Shown: positions 10,953 through 21,923 of the stretch, one piece after another
How positions within the stretch are numbered: the stretch's first letter is position 1
Layout of the letters: every line of letters begins with the position of its first letter
Assembly: GCF_004664715.2 (NCBI RefSeq)
Contig: NC_051076.1
Location: 2,661,451-2,725,450 of the forward strand
Direction: 5' to 3'
DNA length: 64,000 nt
Origin: Peromyscus leucopus
Lineage: Eukaryota > Chordata > Mammalia > Rodentia > Cricetidae
Notes under the pieces: model-generated
What the model saw: the letters and a program-made list of their open reading frames with translations, nothing else
The model's database searches: none
Told to the model about the DNA's origin: nothing
Program-made: the position numbers and the translations under genes

Positions 10953-11690
10953 GAATATCTATGTGATTACAAATGATCCTTAGTTTCTTCCATATTAAGC
11001 AGAGAAAGAAACCTCACAGGCTTGTTAGTAGAATCAATTTAGCGCAAGAAGTGATGCACAAAGAGTAGGTAATAATCATAATCATAATCATAATAATAAA
11101 TGAGATGAGGGTGAAATGGGTATAACTGGAGGTAACTGAGGAAACAGTATAGTAATAGAAATCAAAGCAGTAGTACATGAATGGTAAGAGGAGCCACATA
11201 AAAGCAGGAAAATGTGGAACAAGCCCAAGCCAGCTCTCTATACCACCCAGGAAAAGGCACTAGGATTCACCTCCTGGTCTCTGCTCAGGACAGTGTTTTT
11301 CTGGGTGAGATTTAGGTTCATCTTTGTAGTTCATTGAACACTCAAGGACAGTGTTGAAAGGACTCATAACTAGTGTCTGCTTCTACATGGAATTGTCTGT
11401 TTGGTTAAATTAATGGATAACTGATGTGGTATCAGTAATTCAATAGAGTGAAGATATTTGGGGAGAAATTCACTATGGAGCTCATAAACCACACACAAAT
11501 ATTAAGTAAGGAACTACACAGTGTTCTAAGCATGCCTCACAAAGCTCAAGTGTTACTAAGTTAGCTCCAAGTGCAACAGGACTTTTATAGTATCCCTAAG
11601 GTTATACCCTTTCAAAGACTGAGTACCAATATTGTGGGAGTAAATTCCTTATACAGAATTAAGAAAAGATGAGTTTCTATCCCCACCCAA
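10953..11690. other. Unique DNA with a short AT-rich trinucleotide/hexamer run
   Basis: Nothing was recognised except a simple run of AATCAT and AATAAT units at 11070-11100. Confidence 0.5.
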
Positions 11691-11873
11691 CCTTCACATT
11701 ACTGTATCTTCTATGTTCTCTTGCCTTCTGCCTCTGTCTTTGATGATATGGGAAGAAAATCTTCACCAAATGCTGGCACATTTATGTTAGACTTTCCACT
11801 TCTAGAACTGTGGGAAATATATTAATTTCTTTATACATTACCCATTCTGTTACAGGAATATTAAACAGGCAAT
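11691..11873 (+). mobile_element. 3' part of a 5' MaLR (MLT1/MST-like) LTR
   Basis: CTCTTGCCTTCTGCC, TCTAGAACTGTGGGAAATA, ATACATTACCCATTCTGTTACAG and a degraded terminus are followed at once by a TTGGTACTGAGAAGTGGG sequence, the normal start of a MaLR interior. This is the 3' half of an old 5' LTR. Confidence 0.6.
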
Positions 11874-12159
11874 TGGTACTGAGAAGTGGGTCATCTGTTA
11901 CTACAACAAGTAACTGAAAATGTGGAAGTAGCTTTGCAATTTATTGATATAGATGAAAAATTTGAGGGAAACCTGATTGAAAAACATAGAAGTTGCTATG
12001 AATAGAACATTGAAGAGGATCCTAGCAAGGGCTCTGGGGTGGTGGTGGGGGTGATTTGGAAGTTGGTAGAAGTGTATATGGTAAAAAACATTCTGATGAG
12101 ATCTTACATGAGACAGAAGAGTAAGTATGGATAAGGACAACAAAGGACATCCTTTAGAT
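11874..12159 (+). mobile_element. MaLR interior remnant
   Basis: TTGGTACTGAGAAGTGGG, TGAAAATGTGGAAGTAGCTTTG and GAACATTGAAGAGGATCC are phrases I associate with the MLT1/MST interior. MaLR interiors are non-autonomous and non-coding in effect. Only about 290 bp remains between the two LTRs. Confidence 0.55.
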
Positions 12160-12521
12160 GAGTTTTATGGTTTGAACACAACCTTTCCTCATAATTCACA
12201 CAATGGAAACTTATCATCAATACAACAGTGTTGAAAAGCGGGGCTTTCAAACTGTTATCAGTTGTGAATGTGTTAATGCAGTATATGGGGGAAGATTAAT
12301 GATTTCTGGAGTAAGTCTCATAAAAGATCAGTCTCTTGTGAATCTTGTGCTTGCTTCTTCATTCTCTTCTTCATGATGATGTTGCAAAACTGTTGTCAAA
12401 TGTTAACTCTCTTACAGCATTTCACATCGTCCTCCAGAGCCATGAAAATCAAAAATATATTTTCTTTTTAAGTTATCTATCTGCATGATTCTGTTGTAAC
12501 CGGGCAAAATTAGCTAAGACA
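12160..12521 (+). mobile_element. 3' MaLR LTR of the same remnant
   Basis: It starts near GTTTTATGGTTTGAACAC, has the ACAGTGTTGAAAAGCGGGGC segment and ends TTAGCTAAGACA. Together with 11691-12159 it gives an LTR-interior-LTR order on the plus strand. Divergence is high, as expected for a pre-rodent-radiation element. Confidence 0.6.
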
Positions 12522-12780
12522 ACTTTCCACTGTCCAGACAGGTAGATAAACCACTGACTTCATGTGCCTTAAAGCCTCTGGAGGAAGGTGAGGAGTTAAA
12601 ACAAATTACAAAAAGAAAACACAGCTGAAACCTAAAGGCAGTGTGACACACAGCTCCCTGGGCAAGAGGAAACAAAAGCAGCACAGGCAGCATGTCCAGA
12701 CAGAGAGAAAGTCAACTCCTGGGAAGAGCAACAAGGAGGAGCTATTCCAAGTACATCAAGAGAAAATGCTGGAAAGTTTA

Positions 12781-12866
12781 AAAAAGAGAGAGAGAGAGAA
12801 AGAAGGAAAGAAAGGAAGGAAGGAAGAAAAGCAAGCAAACAAGGAAGGAAGGAAGGGAAAAAGAAA
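12781..12866. repeat. Purine-rich (GA/GGAA/GAAA)n tract
   Basis: This is an imperfect array of AG, GAAA and GGAA units, all purine on the plus strand except for two CAAG/CAAA interruptions. Confidence 0.9.
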
Positions 12867-13440
12867 ATTCTTAATAAAAGGAGATTTAATCAGGTTACAT
12901 TTGGATTTTATCTTTAGAGTTTTGGGAAGAAATCCATAGTTTTAATGAGGTGGGCAACAGGAAGGAAATACTCAGCACAAAACAATGATTCTGCTCGTAG
13001 GGTGGAATGTAGGGTTGTAATTCAGAAAGGCTGGTGTTAGAACAATTCGTTGTGGAACCAAGTAGTGAAATTTGGAGTCCTGAGTTATGCTCCTGAGAGA
13101 AACTAAATACAGAACTATACAGAACTGTGATCCCATAGAGATCAAGATTAGATGTCTTAGAAAGTTCAGGGTGGTCTGTACTGTTGGAATGAGAAAACAG
13201 TTTTGGTGACAAAAGAGAGGAAAGGCAGATTTTAGACTGAAAATAGCTACACAAAGAACAAGATTGTCACAGAAGATGGACATTTGTGATAATGGATAGC
13301 TTTCACAGTCTTCTCAGGAGGGAGGCTTACTGCTAAATTTGCCCATAAAGAGAGAAGCTCTCAAACAGACAATGGAGAGTACAAGTGGAAGAACCAGTGA
13401 GGGCACATTAGGATTATTTTCAAAGGCAAGTGAATCCATA
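12867..13440. other. No feature seen
   Basis: Two overlapping minus-strand frames of 103 and 119 codons lie at 12895-13283. They overlap each other and have no recognisable domain or context. Confidence 0.45.
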
Positions 13441-13558
13441 TTTTAATTCCCCCCTTCCCTCCCCTCCATTCTATCCCCTATTCTTTTCTTCCCTCCTCTT
13501 CCCTCCTCCACCTATTCCCTCTACCCCATCCTTTTTCTTCTCCTCCTATATTTTTTTA
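13441..13558. repeat. Polypyrimidine tract
   Basis: About 118 bp are almost entirely C and T on the plus strand, immediately upstream of a CA array. Mirror-like C/T runs of this kind can form triplex DNA. It may be a relic of an L1 3' UTR G-rich tract, but no flanking L1 was recognised. Confidence 0.85.
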
Positions 13559-13561
13559 AGA

Positions 13562-13563
<2 letters not shown>

Positions 13564-13604
<41 letters not shown>
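13564..13604. repeat. (AC)n microsatellite
   Basis: About twenty uninterrupted AC units. Confidence 0.97.
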
Positions 13605-13607
<3 letters not shown>

Positions 13608-13838
13608 CTTCTAACTCTAACAAGTTTGTCCTCTGGAGAACATGAGATGAGGTAATATGAAGATATATGTATAAACTCATTCAATCAATAACCAGCACTA
13701 TTGTTTGTCTGTGTAGTTTGATGTTATTCCTCATTTGGCACAATATTTGTCTTTGCTTAATAAGCCACACTTACTGGGTTCAGGGTATGACTAAATCATA
13801 GAGTGCCACTTAGCGAACATGAACCAGGCCATGGGTTC

Positions 13839-14240
13839 TGTACTGGGTGTGTCAACTTGAAGCAAGCTAGAGTCATCAGAGGAAAGAGCCTCATCTGAGT
13901 AAATGCTTCCTTGAGATCCAGCTATAAGGTATTTTTTCATTTAGTGATCAACTGGGAGGGCCCAGCCCATTGCAGGTAGTTCCATCCCTGAGCTCCTGGT
14001 CCTGGGTTCTGTAAGAACGTAGGCTGAGCAAGCCATTGGAAGCAAGCCAATAAGCAGCCCCCCTCCATGGCCTCTGCATCATCTCTTGCCTCTGGGTTTC
14101 TGCCCTGTTTGAGTTCCTGTCCTGACTTCCTTCAGTGATGAACAGCAATGCTGAAGTGTAAGCCTAATAAATCCCTTCCTCTCCAACATGTTTTTTGTTC
14201 ATGGTGTTTGGTCACAGGAATAGAAACCCTAACTAAGACA
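13839..14240 (+). mobile_element. Solo MaLR-type LTR with perfect 5-bp duplication
   Basis: This 402-bp LTR starts TGTACTGGGTGTGTCAACTTG and ends CCCTAACTAAGACA. The 5-bp duplication GGTTC flanks it exactly (13834-13838 and 14241-14245), the length typical of ERVL/MaLR integrase. Landmarks include GGGCCCAGCCCATTG, AAGTGTAAGCCTAATAAATCCC and TTCATGGTGTTTGGTCACAGG. AATAAA is at about 14167. No interior is present. Confidence 0.85.
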
Positions 14241-14259
14241 GGTTCCATCCTCAGCACAG

Positions 14260-14352
14260 ATTGATGGCTAGATGGATAGATGTTAGATATATAGATACAT
14301 AAATGCATAGATATATAGATGATGGTACATAGATACATAGAAAGATGATAAA
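14260..14352. repeat. Degenerate (GATA/GATACATA)n tract
   Basis: Imperfect GATA- and TAGATACA-type units begin 20 bp after the solo LTR. Confidence 0.85.
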
Positions 14353-16028
14353 TAATAGGTAGCACTTACAGTAAATTTACAAAATGTAGCTGTGTGATAA
14401 GTAGTTCTGAAATAAGAGCCTCCTTGTACCCATAAAAGCAATTTTGAGAATATTTTCTAACATTTTAAATAAATGTTAGTATCTAATTTGCTACTCATGA
14501 AAGCCAATTTAAAATAAAGTAAAATTCACAATTGCCTGCTAAGTCCATGAAGCAGATTAAAGCTGAATCATCTGTGGAGGTGGGCTGTTGCTGTGTGTTC
14601 ATTTATATGGAGATGTAGCATAAGTGAGGATGTATTCATCAAAGAGCATCAATGTTTCACCCTCATCTCAGCCATGATACTGCACAAACAATCTTTAACA
14701 GGATTTCTTCCTTAGAATAAAGCATCTTCTCTGAAATTTGTGTAATGTTTGCTTTTGAAATTGACTCTAGCAAGTTTGTCCTCAGGAGAGTAAGTGATGA
14801 GGTAAATAAGTAGAAAATGCTATGGAAAATTTCCAATAGAGACATATTTTCTGAAATTCACAGGAAGGATTTCTGTTGGAGGCATTTAATGACTAACAAC
14901 AAGACCCTGTCGGTTAGAAACCACCTACTCATATCTGAAGGCAAAGTGATGAAATATTATAGCAATAAAATGAAGTAATTGTAATCACAGTGTATCTGTA
15001 AAACATTATTAAATGTCCCTTGACATCTCTGAAGAAAACTTAGTAATTATAAAGTCTCATTTTAAATTAAAGCCTGGCCCTGGTTGCCCACATCACTCTT
15101 ACACAGGCATGGTAATGGAGCGACATTCCGCACCCTTGTGCATATTGCAGCAGAGTGAGTTGGCTGGCCACCCTCATGATAGAATCTTTTCCCACTGCAA
15201 TTTAATTAAAACAGTGAAAGATCTGACCTTTGTTGGAGATTTTCTTATCCATAGCACTAAAAATATCCCTTGGAAGCAATCTGTCAATAATGATCTTTCA
15301 AATAAAATCCTGCTAGAACTGAAGGAGAGACAGGAAATGAGACACAACAGAATCCACAAAGGTTAGCACAGGTTAGCTCATGCGTAGTTGTCATAAAACC
15401 AAAGTCACAAGATACTTTGCAGTGAAGTCATGGCAGAAATCAGAAGCAACAAATGAAACCCCCAGGTTAGTGTCCTTCATACAGCAATGGTCTGATCAGT
15501 GAGTGGCCCCCCATTCCTCTCCCCTGTCTGGGTATCCTCCTGTGGCTTTCTGGTTTAGATAGTGCTTAGAGGTTTTCATGCCAGGATTTAGAAATATCTA
15601 TGGAAGGTTTTCCTGTCCCTGTTCTTACCCCTCCATAAACCCATGAAATCTCTAGAAATGGATTTTAATGAAACAAGAGCTACTTATTATTGATGATAAC
15701 AGGAGTTCGCTACCCACTCTTTTTTGATAATTGATGGTTCCCATCTGGCCATAGCATGAATGCCATTTGTCTTTATAGCTAGTACCGGAGAGGAAACTTC
15801 CTGCTTTTCACTGTGTGAATGTGGGCCTCCAGTTGGAACTGCAATCTGATGGGAAAGAAGTGTTAGTGCTAGAGAGGAATACAGCTGGAGAAGTAGAACC
15901 CACGATTAGGACAAGTCCTGCTAACCATGCTTAGTAAAAATGGTTGAAAGCTCATTGTGAATTCAAGTAGGCCTGGGGTCTGCCCTTCTACTGCTGCTGA
16001 CTCATTACTCTTTGAGAGATGCACAAAT
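14353..16028. other. No feature seen
   Basis: A 117-codon plus frame at 15013-15366 is the longest here. It lacks any domain that I recognise, and I see no evidence that it is coding. Confidence 0.4.
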
Positions 16029-16125
16029 TACATCTACTTGATTTATAAAATGGGAATAGAATTGATTTTGTGAAGTTACCAGCTAGTAGATATAGCTTAA
16101 TATATCACCTGGTATACAGTTTGAT
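16029..16125 (+). repeat. MIR fragment
   Basis: ATTTATAAAATGGGAATAGAATTG followed by a GTGAAGTTA...ATATATCACCTGGTATACAG ending matches the order of the MIR 3' half (ATNTGTAAAATGGGGATAATA... then the CCTGGCACATAG-like end). It is diverged, as expected for an ancient mammalian SINE. Confidence 0.55.
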
Positions 16126-16981
16126 TGTAAGTGGACTCTACTAACAGTTGGTGAGACTGTTTTCAGTAAAAGTACCAGAGAAACTGAAGTCAGGAAGCCA
16201 CAGATCCTCCATATAAAATCTAAATTTAAATTAGATTGACCAAACCCATGCTGAGGAGCAACTAAATCAAACAGTGAGCACATTTTAATCAATAAAATAT
16301 TGTTGATATACTAAATTAATTTCAAATTAAATTCAACTCATTGACAGCGTGGTCTCAGTCATTTACAATACACTTGAGTGGTCTCCGTCTGCTATAATTC
16401 ATTTGGTGTTTGAATTGTCTATGCTTTAACTGGTGTTATGACAACTGTTCAGCTAGAAAATTAAGATGACCCCAAAATATGACAAAGGCTAAGAGAAGCT
16501 ACTTATCCATCCTTTTATGCTGAGCTAATTGACAAAGCCTGTAGCAACCACTCAGAAGCAGGCATCAATGAATAAGCATGAATGTTGACCATAGACAAAT
16601 CCATGTGTGCAGAAGCAGGGCCATGATTGCCACACTTCTCCACAGAACCTCACATTGCACCTTGACTTTTTATTTCATCAGTTAGTATTTCTTGGATTGA
16701 ATTAACCCTGTAGTTATCTGCTTGTCTCACAAAGGCAAAGTTAATTAGAAAAAAAAAATGAGTCAACACTATCAACTAGAAGCCTCATAAAACACTTATT
16801 TGAACTTTTCCCAATAAATAATTTTCAGCTTTTGTGTATAAGTTTGCTGATATGTTATCTAAGTTAAATATGATCTTTATTATGTTTATTTTAATAAAAT
16901 ACCATGTTAGATATTTGAGTGATGGACATTTTTATTTTCTGATACTCATAATCCATTGCAACTTGATTCAAAAAGGCTAAT

Positions 16982-17332
16982 GGGGGCAGGGAAGTGGCTC
17001 AGTGGATAACACATTTGCTATGTAAGTAAGAGCACTGTAGTTCAGATGTCAGGGCCCTAGCAAATGCCTGGTGGTGACACATCTGTAATTCCAGTTCCCA
17101 AAAGGTAAGCCAGAGCATTTCCTGAGCAAACTCACCAGCTAAGTTAGTTGTATCAATGAACTCTAGGTTCAATCAAGAGATTTTGCCACAATGAATTGGG
17201 TAGCAAACAATTGAGGAAGACTCCTGACATCAACCATGGGCCTTTATATACATTTGCTTACATGCACACATGTACACACACATGCAAACACACATGCACA
17301 CCACACATATACACATGCAAAAACAAAAGCTA
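16982..17332 (+). repeat. B4-like SINE with CA-rich tail
   Basis: The tRNA-like head GGGAAGTGGCTCAGTGGATAA is followed by the B1-like middle (CCTGGTGGTGACACATCTGTAATTCCAG) and the B4-specific 3' part (GAGGAAGACTCCTGACATCAACC). It then degenerates into CACACATGCA repeats. The tripartite order supports B4. Confidence 0.7.
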
Positions 17333-17374
17333 AAAGATCGGTCTACTTTTATTTGTACTTTAGAGGGACTTTAT

Positions 17375-17515
17375 AGGCATTTTTGCTACAATTCTACGAA
17401 TAAGAAGACAGGTTCAGAGAAGCTAAGTGACATGCCAGTCACTAATTAGTGTGTGAAGACTCACATATACATCATTGGCTTTAAAGTCCAGTGTTGTGTG
17501 CTGTCTGCACCAGGT
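17375..17515 (-). repeat. MIR fragment, minus strand
   Basis: The plus strand reads AAGAAGACAGGTTCAGAGAAGCTAAGTGACATGCCAG followed by CTTTAAAGTCCAGTGTTGTG, the complement of the MIR core (GTGACCTTGGGCAAGTNACTT) with flanks in the right order. Confidence 0.65.
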
Positions 17516-18006
17516 AGTCTCTTTGGAATGTGTATAAAGCTCCACACCAGACTCTTTGGGGGATAAGTTCATTTTACTATTATTTCTCCTTAGTGTTGCA
17601 TATATCCTCTTGTGCTGCAAGCTTGAGGACCTAAGAAAATACCTATTTAGCCTTGTAAGCCAGAAAGTATGATTACATGATTTTGAGTACTAATGCCTGT
17701 CTTGTTACATTTTCACAACTCTGTGTTTCTGAGGACAGCACTGGATTTCTTGGAGCCTACTCCTTATGGGTGCTATGTACCAATGGCTGGGTTTACCATC
17801 AAGAACACTTAAGTTTCCCCAACACCCTTCAGCATACCTTAATCCCAGCTAGTGTTCTCATGTAGCCCACTAAAATTGTGAGGAGAGTACAAGCTATCTC
17901 AATTTCAATTGTGATGAAACATTTATACTTTGCTCTTATACATCAGCTTTTAAACCAAGTATAAACTTTCATAACAACACCTAGGCAAATCTGAAAGATG
18001 TGTTGA

Positions 18007-18347
18007 TGTGGATGACTCATCCCTAAAGGGCTTGAGGGCCAGACAGCCCAAACAAGTAAAAAAAGATACTTTCTGAGAGCCAGCCTAGGTCTGCCTAAGG
18101 GTCTTAGCAACAACAGCTGAAACATGATCTGAAGATAACCTTGACCAATGAGAGACAGCCATGTCACACCAACAGATGCATATTCATCAGACCTCCCCCA
18201 AGGGTGGGGTGGAGGGTATATAAGGCTTGCCTCTTCCTGAATAAACTGAGCTTGTTCTTTGGACATTCTCCTGGAGTCTGTGTGGTTTGACTCTGGGCCT
18301 ACCTGGCCCGCACCCCCAAAGGGAACAACAGCAAGGACCCTGCTACA
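18007..18347 (+). mobile_element. Solo class II ERV (ERVK-like) LTR with perfect 6-bp duplication
   Basis: This 341-bp LTR runs TGTGGATGAC...CCTGCTACA. It is flanked by identical TGTTGA hexamers (18001-18006 and 18348-18353), the target length of class II retroviral integrase. It has a TATA box TATATAAG at 18217-18224 and AATAAA at 18240-18245, followed by a GT-rich stretch, so U3, R and U5 are all visible. No interior remains, so it arose by LTR-LTR recombination. The 148-codon minus frame crossing it is incidental. Confidence 0.88.
18217..18245 (+). promoter_or_regulatory. LTR TATA box and polyadenylation signal
   Basis: TATATAAG followed 16 bp later by AATAAA inside the solo LTR gives a compact retroviral promoter/polyadenylation core. 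Whether it is active is unknown. Confidence 0.65.
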
Positions 18348-18353
18348 TGTTGA

Positions 18354-21300
18354 TACTACTTGGAAACAGATATTATACAGGTTACTCAATCTGGAACAGA
18401 TGGTAGATTAATATTAATTAATTATCTTTTTAAACTTATCATGAACAATGAACTATAACAAGCTATGGCATCATGATAGTGAGCTGGGGACACATCACTG
18501 TGATTATTGCCTCTAACCTAGGATTTTTTTTTCCTTTCTGCCAATTAATGCTGCCTTGCTGGGGAATTTTATCCTCTCCTCCCCTCTGCTCTTCAGTGCC
18601 ATCAGTGAAATTATCCATGGGAACTCCATGAAAGGACAACAGCTATTTCGTTAATTCTAGTGCAGCATTTTGGTAGGAGAGGTTGAAGTAAGCAAAGGAG
18701 TTGTAGGCCCTAAACAGATTTCACTGCTTCTTAAATAAATGTCTTAAATGGGGTCTATGGAGCAGGGGAATCTAGAGATGTGAATTGAAAGAAAGGGCCT
18801 CACAGACGCTAAGATGAGGGCATGAGTCTACTCATTCTCTTAGATAAAAGAGAATTGGAATGGTGAGTACTTTTTATAAACTTTGACATAAACTCTTGCA
18901 AGCTAAAGTTACCCAAGCAGACCAGATTCTCAAGTCCTTTTCCTTGAGCTATAGAAAGAGAAGGGGTCCACAAAGAGTGACATCCAGTGCTCTAGAAAGT
19001 CATCCCATACCCATAGTGCTTATTTAGCTCCTTACTGCCTGAGATCTGTAATCAGTAAATCTTCATTTTATGTATTTAATAGATAATTTTGTTAGTATTT
19101 AAAAAAAGGGTAAGAATGATTATCAAAGAGCTGATGTGGAGACCTAAAAAGGAAATAAATAGGCAATTAGTTTTAAAAGTGGGAGTATAGGGAGAGGGAA
19201 AAGAGAGTCATTCCAATCTAGACAGTTAATAATTGGGTTTATTAAAGGAAAGGATGTTTTACCTCAGTATAACCTTAGAAGTTGGAAAAAGTACTCACCA
19301 TGTAATTGGCTGTCAGTGAACATTTTCCACAGGGAAAGAGTGAGCTCGGAGGGTACATCTGCTTCAGTTCTATTCCAGTCAAAAAATTTCCTTTCTCCAT
19401 TTAAAATGCACCCCTCAGGACTGATAGGAAACATCTCATTATTAGTTGTTCATCTTATCAATTGCTGAGAATATTATAAAAGCATGCTACAAAATAAAAG
19501 CCCATGGTTTCTTTTGATCTCTTAGATTTTCTGCAGATATTCCTCTGGATTTACCTATTATTAACCACAGAAGTCACATGAATGGGAACATAGAAGTATG
19601 CTTCAGAATTTCCAAAGAAATCTGAGTAAACGGAACTGCTGCTATAAAGTTAAATAACAAAGAGAGATCGAGACAGAGTTATGAAAAACAATCCTAAAAA
19701 CAGATGCCTCTAAAATTAGGGACCAGTTAAGGATACTGTCATGTGTAGTCAGAAGTAGCCAGTGGCCATAGAGCAGTCTTGGAGGAAGTGCAGGTAAGCA
19801 TCAAAGGGAGGTTAGAATCCTACAGTGCCAGGGCATAGCCCCACTCTTCCATGTCATACCACAGTCTCAGGAGAGAAGTACCACTCTCCCATCAGGAGTA
19901 ACCTGTGCTTTGGAGGAAAAGGAAGGCAGGAATGAATTTATGAATTCAAGGACCATTGTCACCTGCCATTGAAGAATCCTGAGAGCAGTCTCTAGAGTGT
20001 ACATTACATTTTCCTTGATGATGCATTAAACTAGACAATTAGAATTACAAATTGTACTCCTTGGAACCTTGGGGTTTCATAGTTATGAGCTGCTTCACAG
20101 AGTGTAAGCAAGACAGGAAGCCAGAGATTTCTTAAGATTTTCTGCCCTCCACACCATCACCATTTTTAACAGAATAGCTCACTCTTATCTGTATGTTACT
20201 TTGGAGCTCTATGTAGGATTACCATCTCCTTGGGGAAAATTCTGACAATTTAAAATGTATACTACAATTCACTGTTTATGCTAGCAAGGCACTTAAGGGC
20301 TTCTTAGGAGTCTTCTACATGAGCTCCATTCTGGTTCTCAGTTAGTTCTCCTAAGACATGTCACTGGATATGTCTATGACATTGACCACTAAGAGGCTCC
20401 CTAAAAACAGAAGTATTTCACCAAATCTCAGAAAGATGCCAAGAAACAAGTATTCATGCTGTGCAGAAAGAAGGTTGTTTTTTTTTTTTTTTTTTTAATC
20501 TTCTTGATCCATTTCATCTAAGGCCAACCTGTGAAATCACTGAAGAGGGGAACTCTTTCTTTTTAAAGGGAAAACACAAGGTTCTTTTGCCCATTGGAAT
20601 GACTGGGTAGCATCATTGTATTCTATAGTAAGGGCTAGCTGTGCTATGTGTCCTGTAATATATGGTGCAGTTTTGCAAAATGAAATTTAGATGTCCCTAC
20701 CAATCAGAAAATTATATTTATTTATAAACACTACATAACACATTCTAATATGTAGTAAAATCATTGGAATATATATATATATATCCCTGAAGCTCTTTCG
20801 TAGTGTTTATTAAATATAGGTAGCTTAATTTTATATAAAGGGGTACATTGTGTTGTCACAGTATAATAACATTTGATATACAGTGACTATAATAACTATT
20901 TTCCATATTTTCAAAGTATCATTTTGATTCACATGTTAATCTGCTGGTGAGTTTTCCTTTCCTCCCACTAGTTACAGTCTCATTGCAAATTTGTAAATTA
21001 CTATATAAGCCATCTGGTTTTGGGTCATTGGTCTCATTAGCTTGGGTTAATGTGAATTGGGTAATGAGGCATATATATTCTCCAACACTAACTGGATCAT
21101 AGGAAAAGACCAGGATAAATGTAACCACTCAAGTTTAAGTTACTCCAGAAGTTTGTGGATAGCCTGCTGTTTTTTTGTAGGACATGATTGCCTTAATTTA
21201 AACCTTTATTAGATGCTTAACATGAATATCCCTCTTGAAGAAAGAGCTTGGAAAGAGCAGATTTGACTTTTGATTGTAGAGCATGACTTTTGGAAGTGTA

Positions 21301-21426
21301 TAAATTAAACTCAATTTATATTTTTTTCATTTTTATAAATCAGGACAATATAAAAATGGCATTATACACATAATGTTAAATAGATGTTTGGAATGCTTGA
21401 TGTTATACATTACGAACAATACAAAC
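18354..21426. other. Unique DNA with a T19 run and short (AT)n
   Basis: No gene or recognised transposon. It contains a run of 19 T at 20478-20496 with no visible SINE body or target duplication, and an (AT) run at 20769-20783. Confidence 0.5.
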
Positions 21427-21457
21427 ACTAGAGAATAATATAAGATTATTCTCTAGT
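21427..21457. repeat. Perfect 13-bp inverted repeat (hairpin)
   Basis: ACTAGAGAATAAT (21427-21439) and its exact complement ATTATTCTCTAGT (21445-21457) are separated by the 5-nt loop ATAAG. Confidence 0.95.
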
Positions 21458-21489
21458 ATTCCACTAGCCATGAATAGTTTCTTGCTTTT

Positions 21490-21653
21490 TGTTGTTGTTG
21501 TTTTTGTTTTTTGTTTTTCGAGACAGGGTTTCTCTGTGAAGTAGTCCTGGCTGTCCTAGAACTCACTATGTAGACCAGGCTGGCCTCACAGAGATCCACC
21601 TGCCTCTGCCTCCCTCATGCTGGGATTAAAGGCATGTGCCACCACTGCCCGGT
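21490..21653 (-). repeat. B1 SINE, full length, minus strand
   Basis: B1 is a 7SL-derived SINE mobilised by L1. The minus strand gives the complete B1 from GGGCAGTGGTGGCACATGCC to the AGAGAAACCCTGTCTCG end, followed by an A-rich tail (plus strand 21490-21518). Direct repeats TCTTGCTTTT at 21480-21489 and 21659-21668 mark the target site. Low divergence suggests a fairly recent insertion. Confidence 0.93.
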
Positions 21654-21890
21654 AAGTCTCTTGCTTTTGTGTAACTTTACTCTTGGAAACTCATTCAATA
21701 TGACTAAGTCATAAAATTTTAATAGAATTGGACATATGGTTAAAAATATCACCTGTTACTATAATTATCAATCAATCTTATGCTTCAGAACAAAATCACA
21801 TGAGATTAGGAAAAGTAATTCCTTGGAGTAAAATTATTTGCTTATTAGTTCAATGTGTTAGGGGAGAATTGTCCTTAAGAGTCTAATGCA

Positions 21891-21909
21891 AAAAAAAAAA
21901 AAAAAAAAA
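21891..21909. mobile_element. Poly(A)-only insertion with 14-bp target duplication
   Basis: About 20 A residues are flanked by identical AAGAGTCTAATGCA copies (21877-21890 and 21910-21923). The site reads TT/AAGA, close to the L1 endonuclease preference. The simplest reading is a retrotransposition event truncated inside the poly(A) tail. Slippage in a tandem duplication is the alternative. Confidence 0.8.
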
Positions 21910-21923
21910 AAGAGTCTAATGCA

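Noticed and set aside
15013..15366. 117-codon plus frame in unique DNA
   Set aside because: I could find no domain or family resemblance; it is compatible with a chance frame. Cross-species conservation would be needed.
17943..18389. 148-codon minus-strand frame
   Set aside because: It lies across the solo ERVK LTR in antisense, has no domain, and follows from the LTR's base composition.
20478..20496. T19 run as an antisense SINE or poly(A) insertion
   Set aside because: Unlike 21891-21909 there is no flanking duplication and no SINE body, so it is left as a homopolymer run.
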